DNA of 64,000 nt from Skeletonema tropicum (GCA_037178625.1 CM074140.1:2480001-2544000); one strand, 5' to 3'. Shown: positions 42,464 to 53,136, counted from the first letter of the stretch. Notes: generated from the sequence alone by a model not told the origin. Numbers and translations are program-made.

Positions 42464-45400
42464 CTAGAGCTCGTCATGAGAACCATCCTTCTTCCCGCAT
42501 AGACCGCAAGAAAACTGACAGTTAATATGCATCCAATCTTTTGCATGGTCCTCACAACGTCCCGCTTGTGAAAGGTTCTGGCAAAGTTTGAAATGATCAT
42601 AACAACTCGGGCTTTCACCGCGGTTGACTCTGTCGGACATGTTAATCACTTTTCCGTATCCTCGAGGGAACTCGTCCTTGAGCACAAGATTCATGCTCGG
42701 TAGAGAAGCTTTGAATTTGGAAACAAAGAGACTCTTGTGGTTCACTGATTCATCATAAGTAAATATGTTCACATTGATGCTTCCTGCTCCATCCCACGTC
42801 ACGACTACTTGTGCATTTGACATCAAGGCCACGTACAATGCACCCTCACCCATTTCATGAAATGACTCATCGACAACACCTTTGCCTTTGCTCATCTTCT
42901 TGACAGCAGCATTAGCTGCAGTGGAGATGCTCAATGCCGTCAAATCCTCCTCGGCATCTTTCAATGCAAGCTGAAATACAGTCTGGAAGCCAATCGCACG
43001 TTGACCATAGAATTGTTCCAGGCCTGGTTCCAGGTCGTAGTCTTCCTGCTTGAAAGTAACTGGCTTGAAATCAGGCTGCTGATCTCTTGTCGCTCCGCGA
43101 ATTGTCACCTTACGCAAGTCCGAAAACTTGACGTGTTCATTTTCATCCAACTTACTTACAGATTCCTTTAAACGGAGGAGGGAGGCCGAGTTTCCAGCGT
43201 GAATGAGTCCAAAGGACATGGTCTTTTCTCCATCACCAGCATATATTTCAGAGTAAAACTCAGGATCCTCTTCTTTTCTGTTTAAACGAGACTTGAGGAA
43301 GGAGGTACGCTGCTTATCGGTCGCATCAAGAATGGGTACAAAGAAGACTGGTTCATCAACGTAACCGACCCATGTATTCACGAAATGCTCGTGGACACTG
43401 GCCACATGTTGCGAAGGCGCAAGAGCATCAACCACGACAACATCAGGGAAAGATGACCTTCGAGAAATATCCCTGATGGCAATGCCTGCTTCCTTGCCAC
43501 AAAGTACAAACTCATCTGGAAAGTAATCACCAGCTGCATTCATTTGCTCACGCCACTTCTGCATTGCTTGAGCCTTGTTCATCTCTTCTTCTTCGGGACA
43601 CGTGTAGAGTGTGGTCAAGGAGTCGTATCCTTTCTTTTCTAGGTTCGCCTTAGCACGACATGGGCTTCCTTTGGGTCCACAAATGACAACAGCATTCTTT
43701 TCATCAGCCGCACCAACAATTGTGGGAATGATCTCGTCCAGACCCGCCTCAATAATAGGACCCAACGCTGCCTCATCATCATTTGAAGCGTCCAACACGA
43801 CTGATTTGCTGCTACCCTCCCTCACCTCATCGCATACCCCAATCTTCGACAAGTCAGGACCAGTCAATTTCAAGTCATCCGCACGAGTATGGCATCCCCT
43901 CATTCCTCCAGTAACGATGCGATACGATTGCCAATCTCCCTCCTTGCTCCCAATCATATCAAGGACCTTGGATCGGATGCTATCTTGCTTCTCAAATCTT
44001 CCCCAGAGATGAATGTCAATTTTGCAGTAGCTGACATCCGGCCAACTTTCCATGAGAAGATAGCCCTCCTTCATCACAATCACCTGCTTCGTACCGCCAC
44101 TCTTCTCACTGGGTTGAGACGAGGAAGACACATAAGTGTAACCCAATTGCTTCAAAGGACCCTCCAATTCCGACATGGCCTTCATATTGGACACATTCTC
44201 TGCCTCAACGATCATCAACACACCCGCATACGCAATTGATTCATCATCAACTTCCTTCGTTGTCCCGATGGGGAGACAATCTCGCGGCTCACCCCAATAC
44301 TTGCTATAATCCGTCAATGGACCCCAATGATCATCCCTACCCTCCTCCTGCGGCTTGTAAATCAAGGTATCCACATTGAATGTCGATCCCTCCACCCCCT
44401 TCAAATGATCAAACTTGGGATTCAAAAAGTCCACCTGATCCGTCCCACAAAGGACCAACTCATAATCACAAATGTACAACACATTCTGAATATCCAATTG
44501 AATACAGGTATCAAATACCCTACTCAATGATTCAAAGTATCCGAAATCATTCTTCACCATGATCCCTGTCGGACTTAACAACAACTTCATCGCTCCAAAC
44601 ACATCCAACCCTTCCGTCACAGTCATACTCATGACAGTCTCGGACAAATCCAACAATACCAAATCAAACGTCCCAAAGTACTCACGGGGCAACAATGTCA
44701 AACTCTTGGCACCATCACCAAACCACCATTGGACCCTCTCATCATCAAAATGCGGCTGTGTCTTGAAGTGTTCAAACGAATTACGTGTCACGACCTGATC
44801 CAATTCCAATCCCAGTACCATCTCCAATGAGGGATATTTGAGTACTTCATGTAATAACATGGAGTCACCCCCCCCAACAAATACGACACGTTTGACATCA
44901 GTATATGCCGCAGACAAATGAACGAATGGTTCATGATAATGAGGCCGATATGACGCACACTGCTGCATGGTATGATCCAACCAGAGACACTTGTCTTCCA
45001 TGACCAAATTCTCTTCAAAGAATACTTTTTGATAGAGTGAATTTTCCGAGTCAACCTCCTCGGCATCATCATTATCTTCATCGTATTCGGTATCACAGCT
45101 GGACCATTTGGTTTCAAGGTTGCCATCGGCGTTGTAGAAGTGTTGGACGTTGGACCAAGTGCGGCATGATCCGTCGGGTCGATGGACTATACAGTGGTAG
45201 GGGTTGGTGACGTCGCCTGCTGTTTTTTCATCATCATCGTCTGAAGAATCATAAGCATCATCAGAGGATGAAGAGTCAGCAGCAGCAGATGCAAGGGGGA
45301 GTGAAATAATAATATTAGTATCAAAGAGATCCGAAATGATCTTCATATTACCTTCACTGATGAAGGCGTAGGGATATTGTTTGCCAATGTAACATCCGCT

Positions 45401-45658
45401 TAGTACGCTACCCAGTAAGATACAGGCGCCGAGGACGAGGGAGAGCATGGTACGTTGAGCTTGGTATGTTTGGGCAGCCTTATCATTTTTTCGTAGGGTG
45501 TCGCTACCGCCTCCGCCTCCGGTCTTTGACAATGATGAGCGGTTACTACGGCTGTAGGTGAGCACTTTGTGCGCTGATTTTTTTGGAGCATTGTTCTCAC
45601 TGCTGGAAGATGCAGCGTCGTTGGCTGGACTTCTTGGTTGGCTGCTGCTGGAGCTCAT
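42464..45658 (-). CDS. Aminopropyltransferase / AdoMetDC-like / ShK fusion protein 3 (HDEL tail)
   Basis: 1064 residues, one exon, opposite strand to paralogs 1 and 2. A Ser-rich cytosolic tail precedes a membrane anchor (MLSLVLGACILLGSVLSG). The spermidine-synthase-like domain is identical in protein to the others over more than 100 residues (from YTDVKRVVFVGGGDS on), although many codons differ silently, which indicates purifying selection. The AdoMetDC-like domain has EGYLLMESWPD, again without the pyruvoyl Ser. The ShK domain (CYDHFKLC ... CQFSCGLC) is followed by the classical ER-retrieval tail HDEL. That tail, with the N-terminal anchor, argues for a type II ER membrane protein with lumenal catalytic domains. 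Confidence 0.87.
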   Translation of the reverse strand: MSSSSSQPRSPANDAASSSSENNAPKKSAHKVLTYSRSNRSSLSKTGGGGGSDTLRKNDKAAQTYQAQRTMLSLVLGACILLGSVLSGCYIGKQYPYAFISEGNMKIISDLFDTNIIISLPLASAAADSSSSDDAYDSSDDDDEKTAGDVTNPYHCIVHRPDGSCRTWSNVQHFYNADGNLETKWSSCDTEYDEDNDDAEEVDSENSLYQKVFFEENLVMEDKCLWLDHTMQQCASYRPHYHEPFVHLSAAYTDVKRVVFVGGGDSMLLHEVLKYPSLEMVLGLELDQVVTRNSFEHFKTQPHFDDERVQWWFGDGAKSLTLLPREYFGTFDLVLLDLSETVMSMTVTEGLDVFGAMKLLLSPTGIMVKNDFGYFESLSRVFDTCIQLDIQNVLYICDYELVLCGTDQVDFLNPKFDHLKGVEGSTFNVDTLIYKPQEEGRDDHWGPLTDYSKYWGEPRDCLPIGTTKEVDDESIAYAGVLMIVEAENVSNMKAMSELEGPLKQLGYTYVSSSSQPSEKSGGTKQVIVMKEGYLLMESWPDVSYCKIDIHLWGRFEKQDSIRSKVLDMIGSKEGDWQSYRIVTGGMRGCHTRADDLKLTGPDLSKIGVCDEVREGSSKSVVLDASNDDEAALGPIIEAGLDEIIPTIVGAADEKNAVVICGPKGSPCRAKANLEKKGYDSLTTLYTCPEEEEMNKAQAMQKWREQMNAAGDYFPDEFVLCGKEAGIAIRDISRRSSFPDVVVVDALAPSQHVASVHEHFVNTWVGYVDEPVFFVPILDATDKQRTSFLKSRLNRKEEDPEFYSEIYAGDGEKTMSFGLIHAGNSASLLRLKESVSKLDENEHVKFSDLRKVTIRGATRDQQPDFKPVTFKQEDYDLEPGLEQFYGQRAIGFQTVFQLALKDAEEDLTALSISTAANAAVKKMSKGKGVVDESFHEMGEGALYVALMSNAQVVVTWDGAGSINVNIFTYDESVNHKSLFVSKFKASLPSMNLVLKDEFPRGYGKVINMSDRVNRGESPSCYDHFKLCQNLSQAGRCEDHAKDWMHINCQFSCGLCGKKDGSHDEL

Positions 45659-46063
45659 GGTGGCACAAGAGCTACTGTGTTGTTAGGAATGAAGAATCCG
45701 AATCGTCGTACTAGAGGTACTATGCATTAATTATCATTCTTTCCGATGCGCAAAAAGATTTTTGTTCATGTTCAGTAATGAACGAAAATTTGTGAGAAAG
45801 CTACGGAAATTTTGCGGGAGGACAGAATTTTTGCGGGAGAGACATTCCGACCGGCATTATTTCTACTTTTGTTCTGCCGAACCGGTTTTTCTCCGCCAGC
45901 AAAACACACACACGTGAACCGAACCTACCACTTTCTTTCCTTCCTACTTCTTACAAGCCCCAGCCACCACCATTTTTCGAAGCACTATCTACTGCTGCAG
46001 AGGGTGCTACGTTGCCACTAATACAGAGGAGAATCATAAGCAGGAGAACATCATACAATCATC
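45659..46063. other. Bidirectional promoter region
   Basis: 404 bases separate the divergent starts of fusion gene 3 (minus) and the small membrane protein (plus). No gene is seen inside. Confidence 0.5.
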
Positions 46064-46219
46064 ATGGAGACGGAAACGGCCCTCGAATACGTTTGGACAT
46101 TGAGCAAAGTCATCATTGCATGCTCGCCCGTCATTGCCATCGCGGCCATCCTCGTCTTTGCTCGAGAGGATGACGAGACAGAGGCTGCAAAGCGAAAGGT
46201 CAAATGTGTTAGAAGCTGA
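46064..46219 (+). CDS. Small single-span membrane protein (51 residues)
   Basis: ATG to TGA, 51 residues, with one hydrophobic segment of about 20 residues (VIIACSPVIAIAAILVFA) flanked by an acidic N-terminus (METETALEY) and a charged C-terminus (REDDETEAAKRKVK). The layout suits a small subunit of a membrane complex or a tail-anchored peptide. No family is recognised. It is divergent from fusion gene 3. Confidence 0.5.
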   Translation: METETALEYVWTLSKVIIACSPVIAIAAILVFAREDDETEAAKRKVKCVRS

Positions 46220-46617
46220 TAGTTAATGAGCGGATTTGGTTGTTATGTTGGTCGGTGCAGAAGTGTTGGACGAATAGTTGATGAAATGTAGTGTGAGGAG
46301 AGATCAACATGTGCGATGCCAACGACGCAGCAACCATGCAAAAAATATATCAGGACAAATTTCTCGTTGAATGCTACACGCGGTTAACATTGAATGACAG
46401 TTCTATTCAGCGTCAGTGCATTTTCCAACAATGTGAAAATAGACGATGAATTTTGCTTGAGAAATGGTAACCATTCAGGAGTGTAGATGTACAACATCAA
46501 GAGATAAAGGGACTATCGGGATACAAATAATAAAGAGATTGCAAAAAATTGTACATAATGATGTAACAAAGCAAAATTATATTGTCATCAACACAAATAA
46601 TTATCATCCACTTCATA
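46220..46617. other. Intergenic region, nothing recognised
   Basis: AT-rich. It holds the 3' ends of the small membrane protein gene and of the F-box gene. Confidence 0.5.
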
Positions 46618-47988
46618 TCATGGAACTAACCCACCAAACATATCAAAAACAGCACTAAGCTCTCTCCATCGAAATTCCACATGTCGCAAACATTTCGAAC
46701 AACACATTTCCTTCTCTTTCAATAACTGCATCCTCCTCCTCCCATCCTCATCTCTTGCTCGGATTGATACCACTTCGGATGAATCATCATTGGATATCTT
46801 ACCCCCCGGAATGTTGTGACTCATACCACAATCATCACCCCCTTCTTTACCCACTGCCCATATACAATTAGAGCAAATTTGTCGACCACATCGTTTCCCG
46901 GCAGTAACCACACGACACGTCTGTGGAGGTTGCATTGGAAACACTTGACTGATACACTGGGGACACGATGACAAATTGCATTCGTCACATTTGTACCAAA
47001 CTGCTTCCTCCCTTCTTCTCCTTTGATGATTATTATACACAACATCAATATGCTCATTGCAAAGTGACACAGAGCACCAACCACACCTTACAAATGAAAC
47101 TACATCATAATTCCGATCAGTGCACTCTCTTCTCCATGCACCTAATATATCTCCTGGTCCATCTAGATCACCTGCCATACGATTTCCACCAAGTTGCTGT
47201 TGTTGCTGTTGTTGTTGCTGTTGCTGTCGATGTTGTTGAAGATGTTGTACAGGAGGAGGGAGGAAGCGATAACATCTCAAACATCCCTGTGGACCACATC
47301 GTGCCTGGTTGCAGGTTGGATGATCGCACCATATATCTGCTGAATTGAGACATGTCACTGTATTATTCGTATTGGTGGCATCGTTATTGTTGGGTTGCAA
47401 TAATCGCTCATTTAAGAGACTGAGTTGTCCAGGCCAAGTTTGTGTACATAATTGTTGACGAAGTTGATAGTTCTGTGCATCATCATCATCATCCTCCTGC
47501 TGCTGCTGTCCATCATCATAATCGTCACTACTGGTGGTAAATTTGACTGGACGTAAATTGGTCAATTTCATCATGGAGTGAGTTTGAATGTATCCTGCAT
47601 ACAATGATGATGTCGTCGTGTTGATATCGTTCGTCGATGCAAATAATTTGTTCTGTAAATTCAATGAATGGATGGCATGTCGAAATGTCAGTGCAGCTTT
47701 ATGCACAGCTCTATCACATCCATCATTATCTACTTTGCTCTCACTGTGGCAATAATTCCGATCATCATCATGTACACTACTTCCAGCAGCGCGTAAACTA
47801 CATAAAAGATCCGTATCATCCTCACGAAAGAAGAGGCATCGGCGCAACCAAAATATCCGCCAGAGGGAATCACTCTGAGATAATTGACGCAGTGAGCGAT
47901 TGGTGCAGCTGAGTGTGAGGCAGGTGGAGCGAGGACCGAGGAACTCGAATATGCGGTGGAGGATGTCTGGATTGCTTGGTAGGTCCAT
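46618..47988 (-). CDS. F-box protein with Cys-rich zinc-binding regions
   Basis: 456 residues from MDLPSNPDI. The F-box is immediately N-terminal (LPSNPDILHRIFEFLGPRS, then TNRSLRQLSQSDSLWRIFW), which should bind Skp1 in an SCF ubiquitin ligase. The middle is Gln/Asp/Asn-rich, with a polyglutamine run from CAA/CAG triplets near 47190-47225. The C-terminal half has several Cys clusters (CDHPTC, CGWCSVSLCNEH, CDECNLSSCPQC, CGRQICSNC, CCSKC) that look like zinc sites for substrate or nucleic-acid binding. The frame runs upstream to 48129, but that part enters a transposon end, so 47988 (or 48036) is the better start. Confidence 0.75.
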   Translation of the reverse strand: MDLPSNPDILHRIFEFLGPRSTCLTLSCTNRSLRQLSQSDSLWRIFWLRRCLFFREDDTDLLCSLRAAGSSVHDDDRNYCHSESKVDNDGCDRAVHKAALTFRHAIHSLNLQNKLFASTNDINTTTSSLYAGYIQTHSMMKLTNLRPVKFTTSSDDYDDGQQQQEDDDDDAQNYQLRQQLCTQTWPGQLSLLNERLLQPNNNDATNTNNTVTCLNSADIWCDHPTCNQARCGPQGCLRCYRFLPPPVQHLQQHRQQQQQQQQQQQLGGNRMAGDLDGPGDILGAWRRECTDRNYDVVSFVRCGWCSVSLCNEHIDVVYNNHQRRRREEAVWYKCDECNLSSCPQCISQVFPMQPPQTCRVVTAGKRCGRQICSNCIWAVGKEGGDDCGMSHNIPGGKISNDDSSEVVSIRARDEDGRRRMQLLKEKEMCCSKCLRHVEFRWRELSAVFDMFGGLVP

Positions 47989-48099
47989 TGTTAGGTTAGA
48001 TGATAGCGTATGACAGTGATGGAGAGTGATGGCCATGCTACCGCGCAAAAAAATTGCTCCCTGCAAAAAATTGTTCCAGCGCGCTCTCACGCACAAAAG

Positions 48100-49089
48100 T
48101 ACAGTCGTCGTACGGTTATTTTGACACACGCTTATTTTGACATTACTATACAGTTATTTTGACACAGCAGCAGAGAACACTACCTTCTCTTATCGCTGGC
48201 TTCCCCGCTTCTCCCGAGGAGGGAGAAGAGGCAGCTCAGCCACACAAACCACCATGACCATGACCATGACATTACCATACACAATACTTACACAATACAG
48301 CGAGACAAATTAATAAAGTAAACGACAATGAGTGCTGCTAGATGTGCTGCGGGCGATTATTGCGACATGGAAGGCCTCCCCTTGCCGCCTGAAGGCAGCA
48401 GGGATTCGAGACACTTTTGTCTTCGTTGCGGACATCAGAAGCATGCGCCGTGTGGGCACCAATTTGATGATTTGCGAGGTAACGAAGAAGAATACAAAGA
48501 TATCCTTGATGTCATTGCGCCTAAAAAGGATGGTGATCGACCTAATCCTAAGCCAGCGGGGAAAAAAGGTCCGCAACTTGAAATTTGTTTTAACTGTGTT
48601 CATCAAATCCGGTAGCATATCAAAGATTCGTCCGAGACACCATTGCTGCTTGCAGAGGCAGCATTAGACGCAATCAAGAAACTCCGTGAGAATGAGAATG
48701 CGGGTTCAGAGGAGGACGACGAGAATGACGACGAGGATGATGATGCAGATGCACGGTACAATATCTTCTTCAATTCATTTGGTCATCTACGCTCTCGTAA
48801 CGTCGAATTGATTATGGTCTTAAACAGCAAATCTGATGAATTGGTGAAAGATTTATCGTTGACTCTGGAACAACTGAAATTGACGTGGGAGCATGAAGAC
48901 TTCTAAATATGTAAGCAACCTTGCTTTGTCTCCTCCTTTGTCTGAAACCTATGTACATACCTATGTACTGGTATTTAAGCTTATGTACCGATGCCTATTT
49001 ACTTGCTACACGGATGTTTTGACAAGTACGGTTATTTTGACACGCTGAGCCAGAACACAGTGTGTCAAAATAACTGTACGACGACTGTA
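48100..49089. mobile_element. TA-flanked terminal-inverted-repeat DNA element (Tc1/mariner-like ends)
   Basis: 29-bp ends at 48100-48128 and 49061-49089 are inverted copies with one mismatch (left end TACAGTCGTCGTACGGTTAT..., right end its complement). If the outer TA on each side is the target duplication, the element starts CAGTCGTCG, as in many Tc1/mariner/pogo-type elements. The motif ttattttgaca recurs inside both ends (48117, 48132, 48154, 49029). There is no transposase; the 990 bp hold only a small Cys-rich frame. It sits about 110 bp upstream of the F-box gene start. Confidence 0.8.
48328..48906 (+). pseudogene. Small Cys/His-rich protein gene interrupted by an in-frame TAG
   Basis: One reading frame runs from ATG at 48328 to TAA at 48904-48906 and is broken only by TAG at 48613-48615. 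Before it lie 95 residues with a likely zinc-binding cluster (CAAGDYC, FCLRCGHQKHAPCGHQ, CFNCVHQ). After it lie about 96 residues with an acidic stretch and FNSFGHLRSRNVELIMV. Without the stop this would be a protein of about 192 residues. The whole frame lies inside the inverted-repeat element. It may be a transposon accessory gene or captured host sequence. The stop may reflect decay, readthrough, or a second start at 48643. Confidence 0.55.
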
Positions 49090-51864
49090 GCTTACAAGCA
49101 TGTCGTCGTGAGTAGCACTGACTTTTCTGAGTCGAGTCAAAGATTCATTCAGGTGAAAACGAAGAACGAAGAAGGAACAGCTCAACGCGTGCGACGGGGT
49201 TCTACCACGACGACAATCGACAATGCAGATAGTAGGTAGAAGAGAAGACGTCATCCGCACCCTTTCACAAGCAAATAAATACCTCCAAATATGGGAAATC
49301 TGCCCTCACTATCGGTTGGGGCCATTGCGCCGCAGGCTTCTCACTCTAGACGTACCCAATCCCTCCTAAGTTTTAATCCACGTGGCATCCTCCCAATCAC
49401 GAACTCAGCATGGTCCTCCTCCAAGTGAGACCACCAGCGATGTTGTGGCCACTCCTACACAGCCCCCACCCCCCCAAGTTTCGGCCTTGCTTGCACCAAA
49501 ACCAAAACCCAAAGCCAAAGCATTTGCGTTCCACTTACGCAGATAGCTAGCACCCACCCCACGTACAGCAACAAAGACGTGTCCCTCCTTGCTTTAGGTC
49601 ATCCTTCCCTGTTGACCCTCCTTAGAGAGTAAGTAATCTGCTCTTTAGGAGTATGTTTATCCACCCAATGCACATAATCATGCATCCTGCAGCATGATGT
49701 ATGCGCATGTTGTGAAAAAGGAGAGGTGGGGCAGGGCGGGGCGGGGGGCGAATGAGGGGGAACTTTGGGGCTACCCCAACTTAGCCCCAACTTCCCCCCT
49801 CATTCGCCCCCCGCCCCGCCCCACGGGGTTACGCCACTTAATCTCGACTAAATTAGAAAAATATTGAGACACCTACCTGACTTCGAAAAGTTCCGTCACC
49901 CCACGCAAAAATCACACACAATGGCACAAACTTCAAAAAAATCCTCAACCATAGACACTATACAGCGGAGAACATCTCCTACCATTACACCAGTACATGG
50001 CAAACCCTCCGCGTTTTTTTACAGTAGCTTCATCATATACCACCCGACCCCTGCGCAGAAAACGCGGAGCATTGGTTACGATGTATTCCTTCAATAAAAA
50101 GTTTCGTGCGCGAAGTTTCCTAATGAAACATTGCCGTTCATGTCGGAGGGAGAGTCATGCCGGTGCATAACCCATGGAGACATAAAGCATGATCCTTGCA
50201 GCCCACCAATCGAGTGTATATATCCATAGGGAGGCGTGGGTGTCTTAGTGTACCGATGTTTCGGCCGGTAACACCATCCTCAACGTCGTAACTCGATGTC
50301 CATCAATGGTTCATTTTTATCTTTGGCCCTACTGCAATAAGGAGTGACAATAACACCAATGAAGGCAACCAACACTCTCCATCGACTCTAATATGGTGAT
50401 AGACGATTAATTGACCCTTGGAGTGGAATGGAAGCTCTTATGACATCATTTTGATGATACAAAAAATGTACATGTTTTTCGTCTCTGTCGAACGCAACAA
50501 CTAACCGAAAGCTAATGGAAACGGGATGCATATCGATCAAACAAGCATCAGCTTATTATTATTATGATAGTAAACATCCTTGGGAGCGATAATAACAACG
50601 AGTTCTGAGGAAATACTTGTTTGTTCAGTAAAACTCATTGCATATTTAGCCTACATCAAAACCAACATACATAACACTGTCTCCCATGTGTTATAATCAC
50701 TATAAAGCATCATCCACTTGTCGAAGTATTCGAATATACGCATACGATCAATTGGTATATAAATTACCACTCATTTGATGTTATCGGTCCTTCACGATGT
50801 TGATTTCAGCATTGCGTTTAAGGAGCAAATAATAGATTCTGTCTAACTTGTAAAATGTGGTTGATTATCGATTAGATAATGGGTTTGGACTACCCAAGGA
50901 TAAATAGACGCCCAATGTATATATAACATTGATGTGGTGAAAGGATATCCTCTCTTTTGTAACATATCATTGCCGAAACGTCCATAGGAGGGGTGAATGG
51001 AGGTGAAAGTGGTAAATTTTATGCCGTCGATGGCGACGTTATTTTATTCATTTACGGTGGATCGACTGAGTTTTCCTGGCTTGGGCGCGTATAAGATGAT
51101 TTATGCGACTGATCAAGCCGAGTATTCTAGGCGTATTCAATATGCACGCTTAACTGTGGCCACAGGAGTGGAGGACATCATGGTGACGGTGTAAAAGGTG
51201 TGGTGGATGATGGATTTTTTGCGTTTCTCGTTCCATCTCAAAATTACGCGGGAAGGCCAAACGTAACCCCGTGGCCCCTTACCAATAAATTCAAATAGCA
51301 CAGAAATACCACGCACCTACCACGCACACTTCACACTCCTACCTTACCTCTCTACTCCATCTTCGCAGTGAGCAGCGCACCGTAGCAATTGGCTTCATGT
51401 AATATATATAAGGTATGTTGACGCAGTGCTCATTGATGAGAAAGAAGGGACTGCAGAGTCAGTAGCAGCAACCAAAAAAGCGCATATTGAGGGAATCAAT
51501 CCCCTCACTTTCTAGCAAATGATTTACATCATATATATTTTCACCGACCATTTTCGTTAGAACGGATATGCATGCAATATTAATACTGAATAGTCCTATA
51601 CCGGCTTGATGGCGAAATGGATTTTAGAGTCGTTTCGTTATTTGGTGGAGTTCTTCTCCACATTTATTTTTATTATTCTGATTGTACACATGTGGCTGAT
51701 GGCTAGAGCTCGTGCTGCAATGATATGATAGTTTCGAGTTTCATCTCTCTGCCCATGTGTCTTTTGATATTGCTATTGCTAACACGTTTGTATCGTTGTA
51801 TGACTCAGCATACACAAAAAATAGAAGAGGCGCTTCAAAATAAGTAGCGATATAGAGATTGAGT
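49090..51864. other. Long intergenic region with a GC-rich hairpin
   Basis: No gene is supported. Left arm 49727-49771 and right arm 49784-49823 are near-perfect inverted copies of a G-rich sequence (ggggcggggcggggggcg core, then aatgagg), separated by about 12 bases. The remainder is AT-rich with short frames only. Confidence 0.6.
49727..49823. repeat. GC-rich inverted repeat (long hairpin, G-quadruplex-prone)
   Basis: Arms of about 40-45 bases fold back with a loop near taccccaactta. Runs of four or more G on one strand could also form quadruplexes. No coding or tRNA context explains it. Confidence 0.85.
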
Positions 51865-53136
51865 ATGATATCGTCACAACAGAACGAATTATTATGGGCA
51901 GCTCCTCGTCGAGCTATCTTGACGCTTCTATCGATCCTAGTTACCCATCATTCTTTATCCACTAATTTGGTTATCGACAATAATACTCATGCAATTACTG
52001 TCGATGCATTCAGCTGTAACCACAAGGTGATTCTACCGAGATCAATCTCTTCGTTTCCATCGTTACTGACGAGACAATCCGCAGGAAGACATCAAAGTAG
52101 CACCACTAAATTGCATGGAGTACAAGAGTGGAGGGCAAAGTATTCCAATCACAATACTACTACATCATCATCATCATCACCACAGTCACAGGATCAACTA
52201 CCACTACTCCTACTACCATTCAACCCATCTCAAATCCTCCTACCAGGTCAAACCACCAGCTACACATTCCGTCACGGCAAATACATGGATCTAATCGATG
52301 ACTCAATAACAAACTATGAATCCGTCATTGGAATGTCCATCTTGAGTGATGATGGACTATTGCCAATCACAGTATTATGTGAGGTGATGGAAGAGGAGTT
52401 GGAGATACATATGGGGTATCGTGGGTTTAGTTCGATGGAGGTGAAGGTTAGGGCTGTGGGGAGGGTGAGGCGGTGTGATGTGAACAGTAACAATATTGTT
52501 GGTGGAGGTGATAGTAGTTCTAATAGTGGAAGATCTACTACGAATTCTTTTGGGGAGGATGATTTGAGATTGAGAACTACTGCATTGGATGATATTCATT
52601 TAGGCAAGGTTGCCGATTGGACTGATGATCCATTGGATGAGGAACAAAAGGTTATTGCGAATGAATATAGAGAGAATATCATGTCAATTTTGAGGCTGCG
52701 GCAAACGCAAGAGGAGGAAGATACGCAACGGTCAAGTAGTAGTGACAGACTGCGTAAACAGCAAAAGTATTATGCCAGCGCATATGATATTATAACACTC
52801 GCGAAAAGAAGAAGCAGCAGCAACAACATTGACGATGCCGATGACGATTTCACTGCCACAAGCTGGGGAGCATTTGCTGCCGCCGCCGCCACTGCAATTG
52901 ATCGTCCCGATGTCGACGGAAGTGTAAATATTGATGCGCTTTCAACAACTGATACCGTGGAGCGATTACGGTTAGGATTGGCAATGCTTCTTGAGAATCA
53001 GTTGCCTCTTTGGTCGAATATTGAGGAGGTGGATAAACGGAGCACTGCCGCGGCAAGGAATAGTGCAAGAGGCAACGGAAGCGAATCTACTTCTACACCT
53101 TTACAAGATCAGGATGGAATTGATACGTTTCAGTGA
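51865..53136 (+). CDS. LON-N-domain (PUA-like) protein, probably organelle-targeted
   Basis: 423 residues from ATG (51865). The N-terminus (MISSQQNELLWAAPRRAILTLLS...) is a hydrophobic, basic leader. DAFSCNHKVILPRS may mark the start of a transit peptide. Residues about 113-205 match the Lon protease N-terminal substrate-binding domain (LLLLPFNPSQILLPGQTTSYTF, then GMSILSDDGLLPITVLCEV, then VKVRAVGRVRR). No AAA or protease domain follows, so it is a stand-alone LON domain protein, as found in plastid-bearing eukaryotes. The C-terminal half has a Ser-rich linker and a helix-rich region (ERLRLGLAMLLENQLPLW). The exact role is unknown. Confidence 0.7.
   Translation: MISSQQNELLWAAPRRAILTLLSILVTHHSLSTNLVIDNNTHAITVDAFSCNHKVILPRSISSFPSLLTRQSAGRHQSSTTKLHGVQEWRAKYSNHNTTTSSSSSPQSQDQLPLLLLPFNPSQILLPGQTTSYTFRHGKYMDLIDDSITNYESVIGMSILSDDGLLPITVLCEVMEEELEIHMGYRGFSSMEVKVRAVGRVRRCDVNSNNIVGGGDSSSNSGRSTTNSFGEDDLRLRTTALDDIHLGKVADWTDDPLDEEQKVIANEYRENIMSILRLRQTQEEEDTQRSSSSDRLRKQQKYYASAYDIITLAKRRSSSNNIDDADDDFTATSWGAFAAAAATAIDRPDVDGSVNIDALSTTDTVERLRLGLAMLLENQLPLWSNIEEVDKRSTAAARNSARGNGSESTSTPLQDQDGIDTFQ

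Noticed and set aside
47989..48129. N-terminal extension of the F-box protein
   Set aside because: The extension runs into the inverted end of the transposon at 48100. The F-box begins right after the Met at 47988.
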